Of a stretch of 64,000 nt of DNA, positions 34,771 through 45,379 are shown piece by piece. The DNA comes from Nymphaea colorata (Eukaryota; Streptophyta; Magnoliopsida; Nymphaeales; Nymphaeaceae). Where the stretch lies: NCBI RefSeq assembly GCF_008831285.2, contig NC_045141.1:6093224-6157223 (forward strand). The letters run 5' to 3'. A model generated the notes under the pieces. That model made no database searches, was not told where the DNA came from, and saw only the letters and a program-made list of their open reading frames with translations. How positions within the stretch are numbered: the stretch's first letter is position 1; every line of letters starts with the position of its first letter. A program made the translations under genes and the position numbers.

Positions 34771-35059
34771 TGTTTTATTTTGAAACAGATGCTCCTCTCT
34801 CTCTCTCTCTTTTCTTGTTTCTCAACGCTGCTAGAGACGTGGGAGGGAGAGATTTTCTCCATTGCATCAAGATTTGCCGGTGAAGAAGCTTTCTTTCTCG
34901 TTGTGGGGAGTCTTGGGATGGTGGGAAGCTTGGAGAAAGAAGGTTTTTTGGTTTTTAACACCAAGAAGGTAAGAAATAACTCATTTTTGCCGTTGAATTG
35001 TTCATTTGTCTTATTTCCTACATTTATTTGTATGTTTTTACTTGTTTTGTGAAGATATA

Positions 35060-37547
35060 ATGTCGGATCCTGCATGGCAGTGGTGTACAAGGGTGAATCT
35101 CAAAGATAGATTAAGAGTTAAGTGCAATTATTGCTTTAAACACCATATAGCTGGTACACACAGTGATGTGGCTCAATGCAATGGCTCCCAAGAGAACCCA
35201 TTGCCAGCGTATGTAAAGCACCAGTGTCAGGAGCTTCTTGATGCAGTGAAAGCAAGTAGGATTGAAAAGGAAATGGAAGATGCAGAGGAAGGATATGAGG
35301 ACCCACATGAAGAGGAAGAAAGTGAAGGTGAAGATTTTCAACTTGAAGAAGAAGATGTTGGTGTCAGTTTGGGAACACCTAAAGGGAAAGGCATCATGCG
35401 TGGAGGTGGTTCTTCTGCAACTGCAACCAGAAAAAGAAGAGGTGCAAATATAAGTTCAGTTTCACAAGGACGTGGCAGGAGTCATAGTGGTCGTATTGGT
35501 GGTGGTAGAGTACCTACTATGAGGTCGAGCAATATGTCTGGTTCGATCAAGAATTTTTTTCCCAATTATACTGCTGCTGGTGCTCAGCCTGAGATTCGTA
35601 TAGCCATGCAATCAAAGGATATTATTGAAGCAGCAGATGAACCATACGAAGGTGGTTCTATGATGCATCCATTCCCTTCAATGCAGCAAACTCTTATCAT
35701 TATCAGCCTATAGCAGACGCGATTGCTAGTGTACGGCGAGCGTATAAAATGCCCTCTTTTCTTAAATTGCGAGGTAAAATTCTCAACAATATAGTTAGAG
35801 ATGTGAAGACATATTGTGATGAATTAAAATTGAGCTGGAAAGCTACAGGATGCAGTGTAATGGCAGATGGGTGGACAGACATCAAGAACAAAACATTGGT
35901 AAACTTCCTTGTATATTGCCCTCTTGGTACTATGTTCTTAAAATCTGTTGATTTGTCTGATACTCCTAAGACTACTGATGTGTTGTTTGGGATTTTTGTT
36001 AAAGTTATAGAAGAAGTTGGGCCTGAAAATGTCGTACAATTTATCACTGATAATGCAGCAAATTATAAAACTGCAGGTGAAATGTTAGCAGCACGATATG
36101 AGACATTTTATTGGAGTCCATGTGCTGGTCACTGTGTAAATCTTATGCTTCAGGATCTTGGTGAAAGAGATGATATGAAGTTGATAGTTCATGGATGCCA
36201 AGAAATCACGAAGTTTATTTACAATCATGCTTATGTCTTGAATTTGATGAGAAAATTCACAAATGGGACTGAATTGATTCGACCTACACAAACATGGTTT
36301 GCTACAAATGTTTTGACTGTGCAAGGTATAGTCAAGAAAATAACTTCTCTCAGGCAGATGTTTTCAAGTGATGATTGGGCTGCATATCCACATGCCTATA
36401 AAATAAAGGCTACGACAGTTGTGGATACCATCTTCGATGCTGACTTTTGGGAATCATGTGTGCACTTATTGAAGATTTGTGTACCTCTAGTGAAAGTCCT
36501 CAAATTAGTTGATAGTGAAGATAGACCTTCTATTGGATATTTATATGAGTCTATGGACAGAGCCAAGGAGACCATTAGAGATAATATGAAGGGGAAAAAG
36601 AAGTTGTACATGCCTATATGGAAGATTATAGATGAAAGGTGGTCTGGACAACTTCATCGCCCACTTCATGCAGCAGCCTACTACCTAAATCCAGCTATTA
36701 GATATCTTCCCACTTTTAAGAAGGACAGAGAGGTCGAGTATGGCATGTTGGATTGTATTGATGTATTAGTAAGTGATAGTAAAGAACAAGACGCTATCCA
36801 TATGTCGATCAACAAATATGATACAACTTCTGGTACCATGGCGAGAGACACTGCAGTTCGATGCAGGACAACTATGCATCCAAGTATTGGAAAAAGAGAC
36901 TTTATACTTTTTTTTTGTTGTTTAGCTTTTATTCTACCTTCTCACATATTTATTCTGACAACATTTTTACTTTCCATTTGTTATTAGATTTGTGGTGGGA
37001 AAGGTTTGGGCCTGATTGCCCAGAATTAAGGAAGCTTGCACTTAGAATCCTCAGCCAAACATGTAGTGCAACTGGATGTCAAAGAAATTGGAGTGTATTT
37101 CAACACATCCACTGTAAAAAGAGGAATAGGCTGGAACATAAAAGGTTGAATGACCTTGTTTACGTTCGTTATAATATGAAGTTGAGACAAAGGTAAACAT
37201 TTGTTATACAAAAATAGCAAATTCTAATATATATTTTAATCTCTAACAATTTGTTAATTTTTTTTCTTGTTAGGCAACTAGAAACAACATCTACGAGGAA
37301 GCATCACAATCAATATGATCCTATCTTCATTGACCGTTTTGATATATTAGATTCTTGGGTTGAAGAAGAACCATCTGCAATACTTGATGAGGACGATCTT
37401 GATTTTTTGAACGTTGAAGGAGCAATAGAGATTATTGATGAAGGAGAGGCTGGGGGGGAGCAATGGAATGTTGGTGACATTCCATTTGCAACAGAGGGGA
37501 TAGAAGAAGCAGTTAATGAAGAAAATGAAGATGATGAGGAAGAATGA
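35060..37547 (+). pseudogene. hAT transposase (BED finger, DUF659, C-terminal dimerisation domain), one frameshift
   Basis: Gene model: exon 1 35060-36883, exon 2 36988-37192, exon 3 37274-37547. Introns are CCAA|GTATTG...TTATTAG and AAAG|GTAAAC...TTGTTAG, and frames join cleanly as HP-N-LWWERFG and LRQ-R-QLETT. The N-terminus resembles a BED zinc finger (DPAWQW, CNYC ... HHIAGTH) but the segment between the Cys and His pairs is short, so the finger may be damaged. A Glu-rich region follows. Near 35657 the frame shifts by one base; the downstream frame begins WFYDASIPFNAANSYHYQPI. DUF659 follows (MADGWTDIKNKTLVNFLVYC; FITDNAANYKTAGEML). The hAT C-terminal domain holds LSQTCSATGCQRNWSVF and NRLEHKRLNDLVYVRYN, and the tail is acidic. 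One indel aside, the protein is otherwise open, so the gene was intact recently. Confidence 0.85.
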
Positions 37548-37904
37548 AGATGATGATGCAAATGACGATTGACGATGCTTTTTGTTTTGAGTTTTGTAAA
37601 CTATGTCAATATGTTTTGAGTTTTGACTTTTGAACTTATGAATTGTGATGTAATTGAATACTCTTAGGTTGCTTAGTATGTTATTTTGTTTTCTGAATGT
37701 TTGATTTCTTATTTTGGAATGTCTTGTTCATATTTATACTTCATAGTTCATACTTCATATATATGAATGATGAATGTTCCTTTAAATACATTTTTCATGA
37801 ATTTTTCTGATTTTTACTAGTTTTTTCTATTTTTTTAGAATTTTCTGATTTTTTCTATTTTTTATAAATTTTTAATATTTTTTACAAGTTAAAAAATTAA
37901 TTTT

Positions 37905-37975
37905 ACGATACGTTACGATACGGCGTATAGGTCGGCCCGACCGATACACGATACGATACGGCAGTGATAACATTG
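37905..37975 (-). repeat. hAT right subterminal motifs and terminal repeat
   Basis: CGATACG-type motifs recur at about 37905-37920 and 37942-37960. A palindrome GGTCGGCCCGACC lies at about 37930-37942. The end is the terminal repeat GATAACATTG. Confidence 0.8.
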
Positions 37976-38323
37976 CTGTGAATACTTTGATGCAGGCGCT
38001 AAGAGTAGGTTGTTTTTGGATCAACTGCTATTTTGTTTTTCACGCTGCAATTCCTTTTGGCGGGTTCAAGATGAGTGGTCCGGGAAGAGAGAAATGTGCT
38101 TATAGCCTGCAAAACTACTTGCAAATCAAGGTTGCAATTACACCCTTGAAGAACCCAGCTTGGTTATAGATGTAACTTCACACTCAGATGTATTAGACAC
38201 TGAGGAGATATAATTTTGTGGATTTGACAGGAGAAATAAGAATAAACAGATATTTCTTTCATAGAATCCATTTATGTCACAGTGATCCAAGAACATGAAA
38301 TGTGATACCCACACCTTGTTTCT

Positions 38324-38535
38324 ATCAAGGCTATCTTTTCTCACTCGATCAATATTTAGATGAATATATCTAATAATATATGTGCATTTACTTGACATCT
38401 AATGTAATTATAAAGCATATCCAGACATTGTCACCATCAAGGTTATCTTTTCTCACTTGATCATTCTTTAGATCAATATCTCTAACAAGATATGTGCATT
38501 TACTTGACATCTAATATAATTAAAAAGCACTATAT
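38324..38535 (+). repeat. 112-bp direct tandem duplication
   Basis: Units start at 38324 and 38436 with 'atcaagg.tatcttttctca' and share 'tatgtgcatttacttgacat'. It lies about 150 bp downstream of the ALDH stop codon. Confidence 0.88.
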
Positions 38536-38539
38536 AAGA

Positions 38540-39090
38540 AACTGAATTTTATTTCTCATTTTTGTAATCATTGGTCTCGCTTCTCTTAAGCTTGAAGAAC
38601 AAAGGAAAGGGAGTGAAAAAGCTGAATTCTATTACATCTATTGCTTCGGAAAGTAGCACAAGGTAAGGGCAACAAAGATTGCAAACTTGCTCACCAAGAA
38701 ATTTGAAGCAATAAGTGTTTACAACTTGTCAGTGTTCTAAATTAATGATAAATTGATTGTACCTGTGTTGAAAGAAATCTTGCAAGTCGACAAACTCTCC
38801 ATTAGTGCCCAACTCTACTCCGCTCGTCTCGGCAGAAGCTAGGATATGCCAATCGAACTCAGATTTGGTTTCCAACTTTGCTGCATTCCCGTCAGAGGAA
38901 GCGACTAGGGTTAGGGCTTTTTAGTTAAAAGATACACTTCCTCTTGCTAGAATCGGTGTCTTTTGTCTTCTTCTTCACCTCCAGCTATGAAGAAGACCTC
39001 GTCCCCCATGCTGGGCATGCTGCCCTAGCTGTTTGAAATGCGTTTCTAGTGGTCCATGTCTAGAAGAAGAAAAGTTGCAACAAAAAAAGT
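38540..39090. other. Intergenic sequence, no supported gene
   Basis: No recognisable gene or repeat apart from CT-rich patches before the microsatellite. Confidence 0.6.

Positions 39091-39093
<3 letters not shown>

Positions 39094-39174
<81 letters not shown>
39094..39174 (+). repeat. (AG)n microsatellite, about 80 bp
   Basis: Long uninterrupted AG run. The Glu/Arg and Ser/Leu repeat open frames across it are artefacts. Confidence 0.97.
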
Positions 39175-39178
<4 letters not shown>

Positions 39179-39364
39179 CCATGGACAAGCCTCTGGCATG
39201 TTTCCCCAGTAGGCATGCTTTTGATGAGCCTACAGGTTCTGGTGACAAAGTTGCCACCGCCGCTCCTCCTTTTGAGGGCTGAGGGCTCCAAAGGCACCTC
39301 CATTACTGCTACTTTCCCTAGCATAGACAACCTAAAATGTTTCACGAGAAAAATTTTTCTTTTA

Positions 39365-40095
39365 CCCGTTTGATCGCGTGGAAATGTACCGTAGCCAAGG
39401 AAAAAAAATTCAATTTTTAAAAAAAATTTCAATTTTTTTTAAAAAAATTTCCTCTCCATCAAACAAGGAACTAAAAGTGTGGTCGTTGGATGATTTTCTG
39501 GAATAATTATTCTGGAAATTTCATCTTACCCCCGAGGGTGGAAAGAAATTTTTGGAATTAGAAAAGTACCCGTTAGGGCTTCCCTCGTCTTGCATAGGGC
39601 TTCTCTCGTCTCGCAAGACAGCCGTTGTTGCTGCTGCTGCTGTGCCCTTTCCCTTTGCAGCTCCCTTCCCTTCCTCCTGCAAGGTGAAGCGGTGGAGCGG
39701 AAGACATGGGTGACCTAGTGAAGCAGGTGGTGGAACAGACGAGCTTGGCGATCCCATTATTCTGCCTCTTGCTGTTTTTCATTGAATTTGGGACTGATTT
39801 CATGATTCATTTCTCTCCCTCTCCCTCTCTCTTTATTTGTATCTCAACTCTCATCAAAGTACGATGATCATTCTTGTTTGAAACTTCAGAGCCATTAGTA
39901 TTTATTGGGCCCTCTTCAGTCACTGCTTTTCCACATCTTATTGGAGTTTTTGTCATTTTTTTTTTATTTCCTAGCCTTCCCACCCAATGAAGAGAATAAC
40001 AGGAAGAAGTAGGATAGGAGGAAGTGAGGAAAAAGAAGTGGTGTAAGATGAGAAAATCAAGATCCTGTCATCGTGTTTCTTGCCCCACTCTTTTT
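39365..40095 (+). repeat. Dispersed repeat of about 700 bp, copy 2
   Basis: Same-strand homologue of 18745-19440, somewhat longer because of an expanded 'gttgctgctgctgctgtgcc' tract near 39627 and a duplicated 'gggcttc.ctcgtct' segment. Element class undetermined; no target duplication seen. Confidence 0.7.
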
Positions 40096-40099
40096 TTGT

Positions 40100-41455
40100 A
40101 TATTTGTGTCTCATATAGAAAGGAACGACCAGCAGGCCTAAGCCACAGCTGGGTGAAGCTTTGATCAGCTGGCCAAGATTTCATGGCGGTAGCGAGAGAC
40201 AGGATATATACATCCTCAATTGCTTGCCCGACCCACGGGTTCGACAAACGGACCAAGTGGACCCTAAGTAATTTTAAGCAGCAGGATTAAATTGTACATG
40301 AACCGTCTTTCACCATTACCATCCACCACCTATGTTTCCCTTCTGGTTGTCGGTGAGAAAATCTTTCAACATAAATAAAGACTTTGAGATGCTTGAATTT
40401 TTTCCCTGGTGGTGGATGGAATGAAAAATGGCAGCTCCTTCCCTACATAATTAGGTCCCACTAACTACCATCTATACAAAGAAAACTAGGAAGAAGTTCT
40501 AGACTACCATGTCATTCCCCCACTGTATTCACTTAAATGTAGTCATTCAGATCATAAGATTGATAACACATTTATACTTCTGCAATTGTAGTTTAGTCAT
40601 TCATTCTTGATAATGCTTCGTTAGCTTTAGTTTTATCATATTGTTCTATTTGTGTTCACATATATTAGGGAATAGGAATGAAAGTGGCTATCTAAACCTT
40701 AAATTTTTGCAATGAAAATCATCAATGAGATACCCAGTGCATTAACTAGACCAGATATGAAAGAAATTTCAGCAAATTACCTAAAAAGATAAATAATTTA
40801 AAACAGAAGCAGTGGAACAATGTCATTTGTGCTCACAAGATATGATTGAGATAAAGGCAATAAACTAATTCACATCTATTCGATAAGTTAATATAATAAT
40901 ATGTACTTGTTTCATGAAAATCCTGAGAGTCGAAATCAGTGGTTTTGAAAAGCTCTAAAAGGTTTATTAAAGTGGATTAGTGGTTCAACATGCTAGTTCT
41001 TTGCTCTTATTACTCTTCGGTTTTCTGTTTCTTGTGTGAACTTCTGCTTTCCATTTTCAGTTGTATTGATAAAACTACCCGTTGTTACCACCTTTGATTT
41101 GTCCTTTTCTTTTCCTATTTGTGAAGCTTTATTTTCATTCCAAATGGTTAATGATGATTCAATGTCAGGGGTGATGCTGGTATCAAGGGCAAGTAATATT
41201 AGTCTTCTTGGCCAATAGTTGGCTTTCCTTGTCCAAAAAGATGATTAGTTCAACTGGCTGCAATTTCATAGTTACATTACCAATTTATCTTAAGATCACT
41301 GTAGTTGGTACTTTTGCTTCCTTTCTGTAGTTCCCCCAAATGAAGATGACAAGTGACTGAAGCTATGTTTCGTCAAGAATTATGAGAAAATTAACCTAGG
41401 AGAGAAGTCAACACTTAGCTAGAGTTTTAACTTTTTAGTAGAAGGATGTCTAGAC
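40100..41455. other. Intergenic sequence, no supported gene
   Basis: AT-rich, with short frames lacking domains. Confidence 0.6.
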
Positions 41456-41459
41456 TTGC

Positions 41460-41870
41460 TATAAACAAGCAATAGTTAAGTTGTTTGTGCTTCACAGTTG
41501 TTGATCTAAAGCAACAGATGGAATGACACAAGCACCCAACTGAATTATAAATCAAATAGGGAAATGAGAGGGAATTTGGCAACTTGGGAGTCCAATGATG
41601 ATTGGGCATGACATGAACAAGAAATAAGCTGCTTTCATTACGTTTTACAATGCTAATCTAAAAAATCATATGAAACAATCAAATCACCTGAAGGTGGAAA
41701 TCAAATAGAGAAATGAGAGGAAATTTGACAACTTGTTTCCAGCAATGACTAGACTTCCCATGAACAAGAAATAATTAAGTTGTTGCCATTGTGTCTTACA
41801 ATGGTAATCTAAAACATCAGATAAAAGAATGCAGTTGCCCCAATGAAAGCAGAAATCAAATAGTTTAAGA
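41460..41870 (+). repeat. About 150-bp tandem repeat, nearly 3 copies
   Basis: 'aaatcaaatag.gaaatgaga' recurs at about 41549 and 41698, and a shortened 'gcagaaatcaaatag' at about 41850. Between them 'gaacaagaaata', 'ttacaatg.taatctaaaa' and 'aatttg.caactt' are shared. Units are clearly diverged. Confidence 0.75.
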
Positions 41871-41874
41871 TGGT

Positions 41875-42650
41875 ATTTAATTGTAAAGGAACCAATCTGA
41901 AACTAGACTCAGCTTAGTTGTATGATCCCTCATCACCAGTTCTAGGTAGTATGCAACATGTGTCAATATGTGCCATAAAGCTTATCTTGGTCATCAAGCC
42001 CATGCTTTGTGCACCAGTTTTTAGGAAAGAATGAAATAAATTTTATTAGTTGAACAAGTTGGAGCTACATTTTAATTGATCCAGATTATAATGATATCAA
42101 CTATGTATATTTTATCTATATATGCTATTAAATACAGAAAATGAGATTATTTTATAGATACATGTGAATAAGCTTATAAGGCAACCGTATCACACTCTAT
42201 TACCAGGGAATTGGTTACTTTCCTTTTCTGAAATTTTGTCTCCCATATTGGCATCGCTTCTCAATTCAGACTGCTTTCTTCATTGATCATATCAACTACT
42301 GCTGATAAATAAATTTTCAACACATATGATTACTTATTTAGTTTTGCTTCACGTATTGCTTTTTGTGCAGAACCATGTTTTTCTGTTGCCTTGTTCATAT
42401 GCATGACAATGAAGATTTGCCATAGCCATGAGATGCTAGCAGGCAGCTGGTTTAATTATGACAATCGCAACATCTCTACCTCTACCCTTTTTTCATTCAA
42501 TGTAATTTGGCCCAGCAAGGTGTGATAGCAAGCAAACTTCACCAACTTCTTGATTCACAAGAACATTGATTGTTCTACCTAATATATTTCTTCTTTGGCT
42601 AAATATTTTACTATCAATAGTTTAGAGAAAGCACTTAGAGTGATTTAGAA
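41875..42650. other. Intergenic sequence, no supported gene
   Basis: AT-rich, nothing recognisable. Confidence 0.6.
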
Positions 42651-42651
42651 G

Positions 42652-43130
42652 TGTTGACATGTAGTGTTTTGGGTCACTTATCCGGGTCTGGATCTGGACC
42701 CAATCTGGTGTTACTGTTTTGGCCCTTCTTAACCTGTGTTAACCCTAATTTTGGTGTGTGAATGAAAATCTAAGAGAGAGAGTGTCCGGCTGCTAGTGGG
42801 CACCAGTCCTCCTCACCCGTGGTTTTTTCCCTCTTGTTGAGGGGTTTTCCACATTAAATCTGTGTTCGTTTATTGTTCTCTTGTTTTACTATTTCTTCAT
42901 GGTATCAGAGCCAAGTTGGTTTTGATTTTTCCTACTATGCTCGAGAGGCTTGCATCGTCACTGTTCAGTTTGGACAGAGGATCCCTCGTCACCGTTTGGG
43001 TGAAGATCCTTTGTCACCCCCCCTGTGCCACCGTGATGTTCTGGTGAAGTTGCTGCCGCCCGTCGCTTGCTTGCTGGCTCACCTGACACCATCGATCCTT
43101 GACCCTGCTCTCCCTCTTGATCCCCGATGA
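42652..43130 (+). mobile_element. Truncated Ty1/copia 5' end: LTR, primer site and leader
   Basis: 42652-42899 is an LTR (TGTTGACAT ... TTCTTCA) containing 'cctcctcacccgtggttttt' and 'ccctcttgttgaggggtttt'. These match the reverse complement of the LTRs at 28511 and 32726, so it is a related family in opposite orientation. TGGTATCAGAGCCA at 42900-42913 is the tRNA-Met primer site. A GC-rich leader runs to about 43130 and then stops without gag or pol. It is a 5' fragment, not a solo LTR. Confidence 0.85.
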
Positions 43131-45055
43131 AGAGGAAGGTTTCAATTATACCATCCACTAATATTACCAAGAGACAATCAAGATCTAAACCAAGTAAAGA
43201 AACTACTGCATTGTTTAAGATAAGAAACTATCATATGTGGCACTACAGGTGGGAATTGGACTATCTATTCCAGCTAGGAAGAAGTTCCACAATGGAGCGT
43301 CCGATCTTACCATAAGTCACATTTTGGAACTTCTTATTTTCTCTTTTTCACTTGGTTGTTGGTCTAAAATTCTAAATAAACTTGAAGAGATCCTACAAAC
43401 AGATAATGAAAAAATTTGAACTTAAGGCATATATATGTTTGTTTCTTGGTATGTTGTGCTATGATACCTTTAACCAAATTATTTGAACAACAAGATAATG
43501 TTGTTTTCAATGAAGGTCTTTTCACAAAACAAGGATAAAACTTCTGGTAAAGAAAGGAACAACAAAAGATTATCTGCCTTAGTTGAAAGACTAACTATTC
43601 CTAAGTTAAAAAAAAAGCACTAGAAAAACGCATGCCCAGAACAAGAACACATGGGTGAAATGTAACAGAAGGACAAGGCTGCATGGTGTTTGAATCTCTG
43701 GCATTAAAATGCCGGGTATTTAATAAAAGGCTTTGATGGGGTGGAATAAAAATGTCAAATACCAAATTGGCCCCGTGTGTACTTTAACCTTCATCTAATA
43801 GAAAACTCAACTTTATCCAAGCCAGACAAAAGCAAAACAAGGTTGGCTAGTGGTAGCTAGTGTACTCACTCTATCTAGCATCCAAAAACATGAAAAAAAG
43901 GGATGTGAGTAACTTAAGAACTCTTTGATGCTAAAATGAAGTAATAACCCAATGCTATCAAAAGCTTGAACCTCTGAATCGCCTCCTAAAGAAATCTAGA
44001 AAATTTGAACATATTGAACAAGGTGTGCATAAAATAGCACTGGTATGGAGCTTGGTGTTGTTTCTTTCTTGTATTTTCCTATGAGAAGAATCCCACTTGG
44101 GATGATTTCTGCTAGATTTTTGGCATCATCCGACATTCTCATATTAGGAATAGCTACCCAAGGTACTGAACAAGAAGACCTAGGGAATCTACACCAACAA
44201 AGAAAAAAATCAAACAAAATGATAGAACACAGATTGTGCTTAGTCAAGAACAAGCTTGTGAGTTTAAATGCCAGTGATGTTTTTCCTTTATTCTTTTGTG
44301 CATGGGTGTGGGGGACAGAAGTGAAGCAGAGAGGAGGAGAGAGGTTAGGACTTGAGGAACCTAGAATTGATGAATCGGATGACTATTGATGGAGCAAGTT
44401 TTGCTTGCAGCTACATATACAGTACCAGGTTGTAACAAGAGAAGTTGATAATGAGTCATTCAAAAAAGGAAAGGGTGGAGAAGTTTTGCTCGATTTTGTT
44501 ATCAAAGTGAGTAAAGAAAACTCAAAAATGCAAAGGGAAGAGAGGGGGAAAGAGCAAAGAACTCGATTGGAAAATATCTGATTGTTACCTATTACAATGG
44601 GAGGTGAAGAGTTCTTGTACAAGGGATGGAAAAACCAGTGCCAATACTACTGATACTTCTCTTCTTCTTATTAGAAACAAAACAAAAAGCATGAGACAAG
44701 AATGGGACCAGAAAAAGGGTCACGAGAGAGGAGGGAGATAGGTACCCACCATGAGAAGAAGAAAGCTCTATTGCGATGAATAAGAAACCTTCCTCTATGG
44801 CCGGAATGAACGATGCCAGGGGTGAACAAGATTGCGATGGAAGAAAATGAGGGCTCCAGCAGCTAGGAAAGAAAAGCTTACAATTTTAATGAATATGACC
44901 AGATACCAAGAAGGGCTTGTATATGTACATAGGAAACAATTGCAAGATAATGGGGTTTTGAAGAGCAAAAAGGATGGAAGAGCAGTTCACAAGAAAGTCT
45001 AAACAATCAAAGTTTATTCATATTGAATGGACAAAGAAATGGCGAGCTTGATGAT
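43131..45055. other. Intergenic sequence, no supported gene
   Basis: Several open frames (44045-44389 plus, 43996-44253 minus) have no recognisable domain. None has convincing splice or promoter context. Confidence 0.5.
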
Positions 45056-45057
45056 TT

Positions 45058-45378
45058 ATGCTATGTTTGGATGGAGGGAAATTGAGAGAAAGGGATAAAA
45101 ATAGGATTTACTATGTTTTGGTAGCTAATTAAAGAAGAGGGAAAGGAAAGGAGAGTGAAAATTCGTGTCTAAAAGGAAAGGAAAGGAAAAGGGAAGGATA
45201 GAAAGGAAATGACTAACCGGTATATTTTCAATCCTTGCAAAAATGGAAGGGTTGTGATGGAAAAGAAAGGTCATTCCTTCCCCATTTCATTTCTTTTCCT
45301 TCCCCATCATTAATCTCTTTCTTACCTTTTCTTTCCTTTCTTAAGTATTATTTCTATTCTTTTTATCCAAATATGATG
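45058..45378 (+). mobile_element. Foldback/MITE-like element, about 320 bp
   Basis: The left part is purine-rich (ggaaaggaaaggaaaagggaag) and the right part is its pyrimidine-rich complement (cattccttccccatttcatt, ttctttcctttctta). The whole can therefore fold into a long imperfect hairpin. Outer ends 'ctatgtttggat' and 'atccaaatatgatg' form an imperfect inverted pair. No coding capacity and no clear target duplication. Confidence 0.55.
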
Positions 45379-45379
45379 T

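Larger units (their letters stand above)
34554..37983 (+). mobile_element. hAT DNA transposon with perfect 8-bp target duplication
   Basis: The element is 34562-37975 (3414 bp). Terminal inverted repeats are CAATGTTATC at 34562-34571 and GATAACATTG at 37966-37975, a perfect 10-bp match. The 8-bp target duplication CTGTGAAT is identical at 34554-34561 and 37976-37983, as expected for hAT. Both subterminal regions (34572-34730 and 37905-37965) are packed with CGATACG/CGTATCG motifs, probable transposase binding sites. It carries one transposase gene on the plus strand. Perfect duplications point to a fairly recent insertion. Confidence 0.97.
34127..38169 (+). pseudogene. Mitochondrial-type aldehyde dehydrogenase (ALDH2B-like), C-terminal exons, split by a hAT element
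   Basis: Four pieces match the C-terminal part of plant ALDH2 enzymes. 34127-34262 holds FEKIL, GATLEAG, and after a frameshift ERLGDKGYYNKPTIFLDVK, with donor GTACTT. 34328-34387 holds DDVPIATDELF (family DDMLIAKDEIFGP). About 34473-34561 holds DEVIRRANQSPYGLAGGVFM then KNLDTVN. The same exon resumes at 37984, after the hAT and its target duplication, and gives [26 protein letters not shown] and LKNPAWL with stop at 38167-38169. Stops (for example in the first piece), frameshifts and missing upstream exons (the catalytic Cys exon was not seen) show it is dead. The hAT insertion at 34562-37975 interrupts a coding exon. Decay signs outside the insertion mean the insertion need not be the cause. 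Confidence 0.85.

Noticed and set aside
34629-35090. 153-codon minus-strand frame and 139-codon plus-strand frame in the hAT 5' region
   Set aside because: They lie over subterminal palindromes and the untranslated leader of the transposase; no domain.
39046-39432. Open frames with long Ser-Leu or Glu-Arg repeats
   Set aside because: Pure translations of the (AG)n microsatellite.
43996-44253. 85-codon minus-strand frame with a gene-like peptide
   Set aside because: No family recognised, no splice partners, no promoter context; cannot be told from chance.
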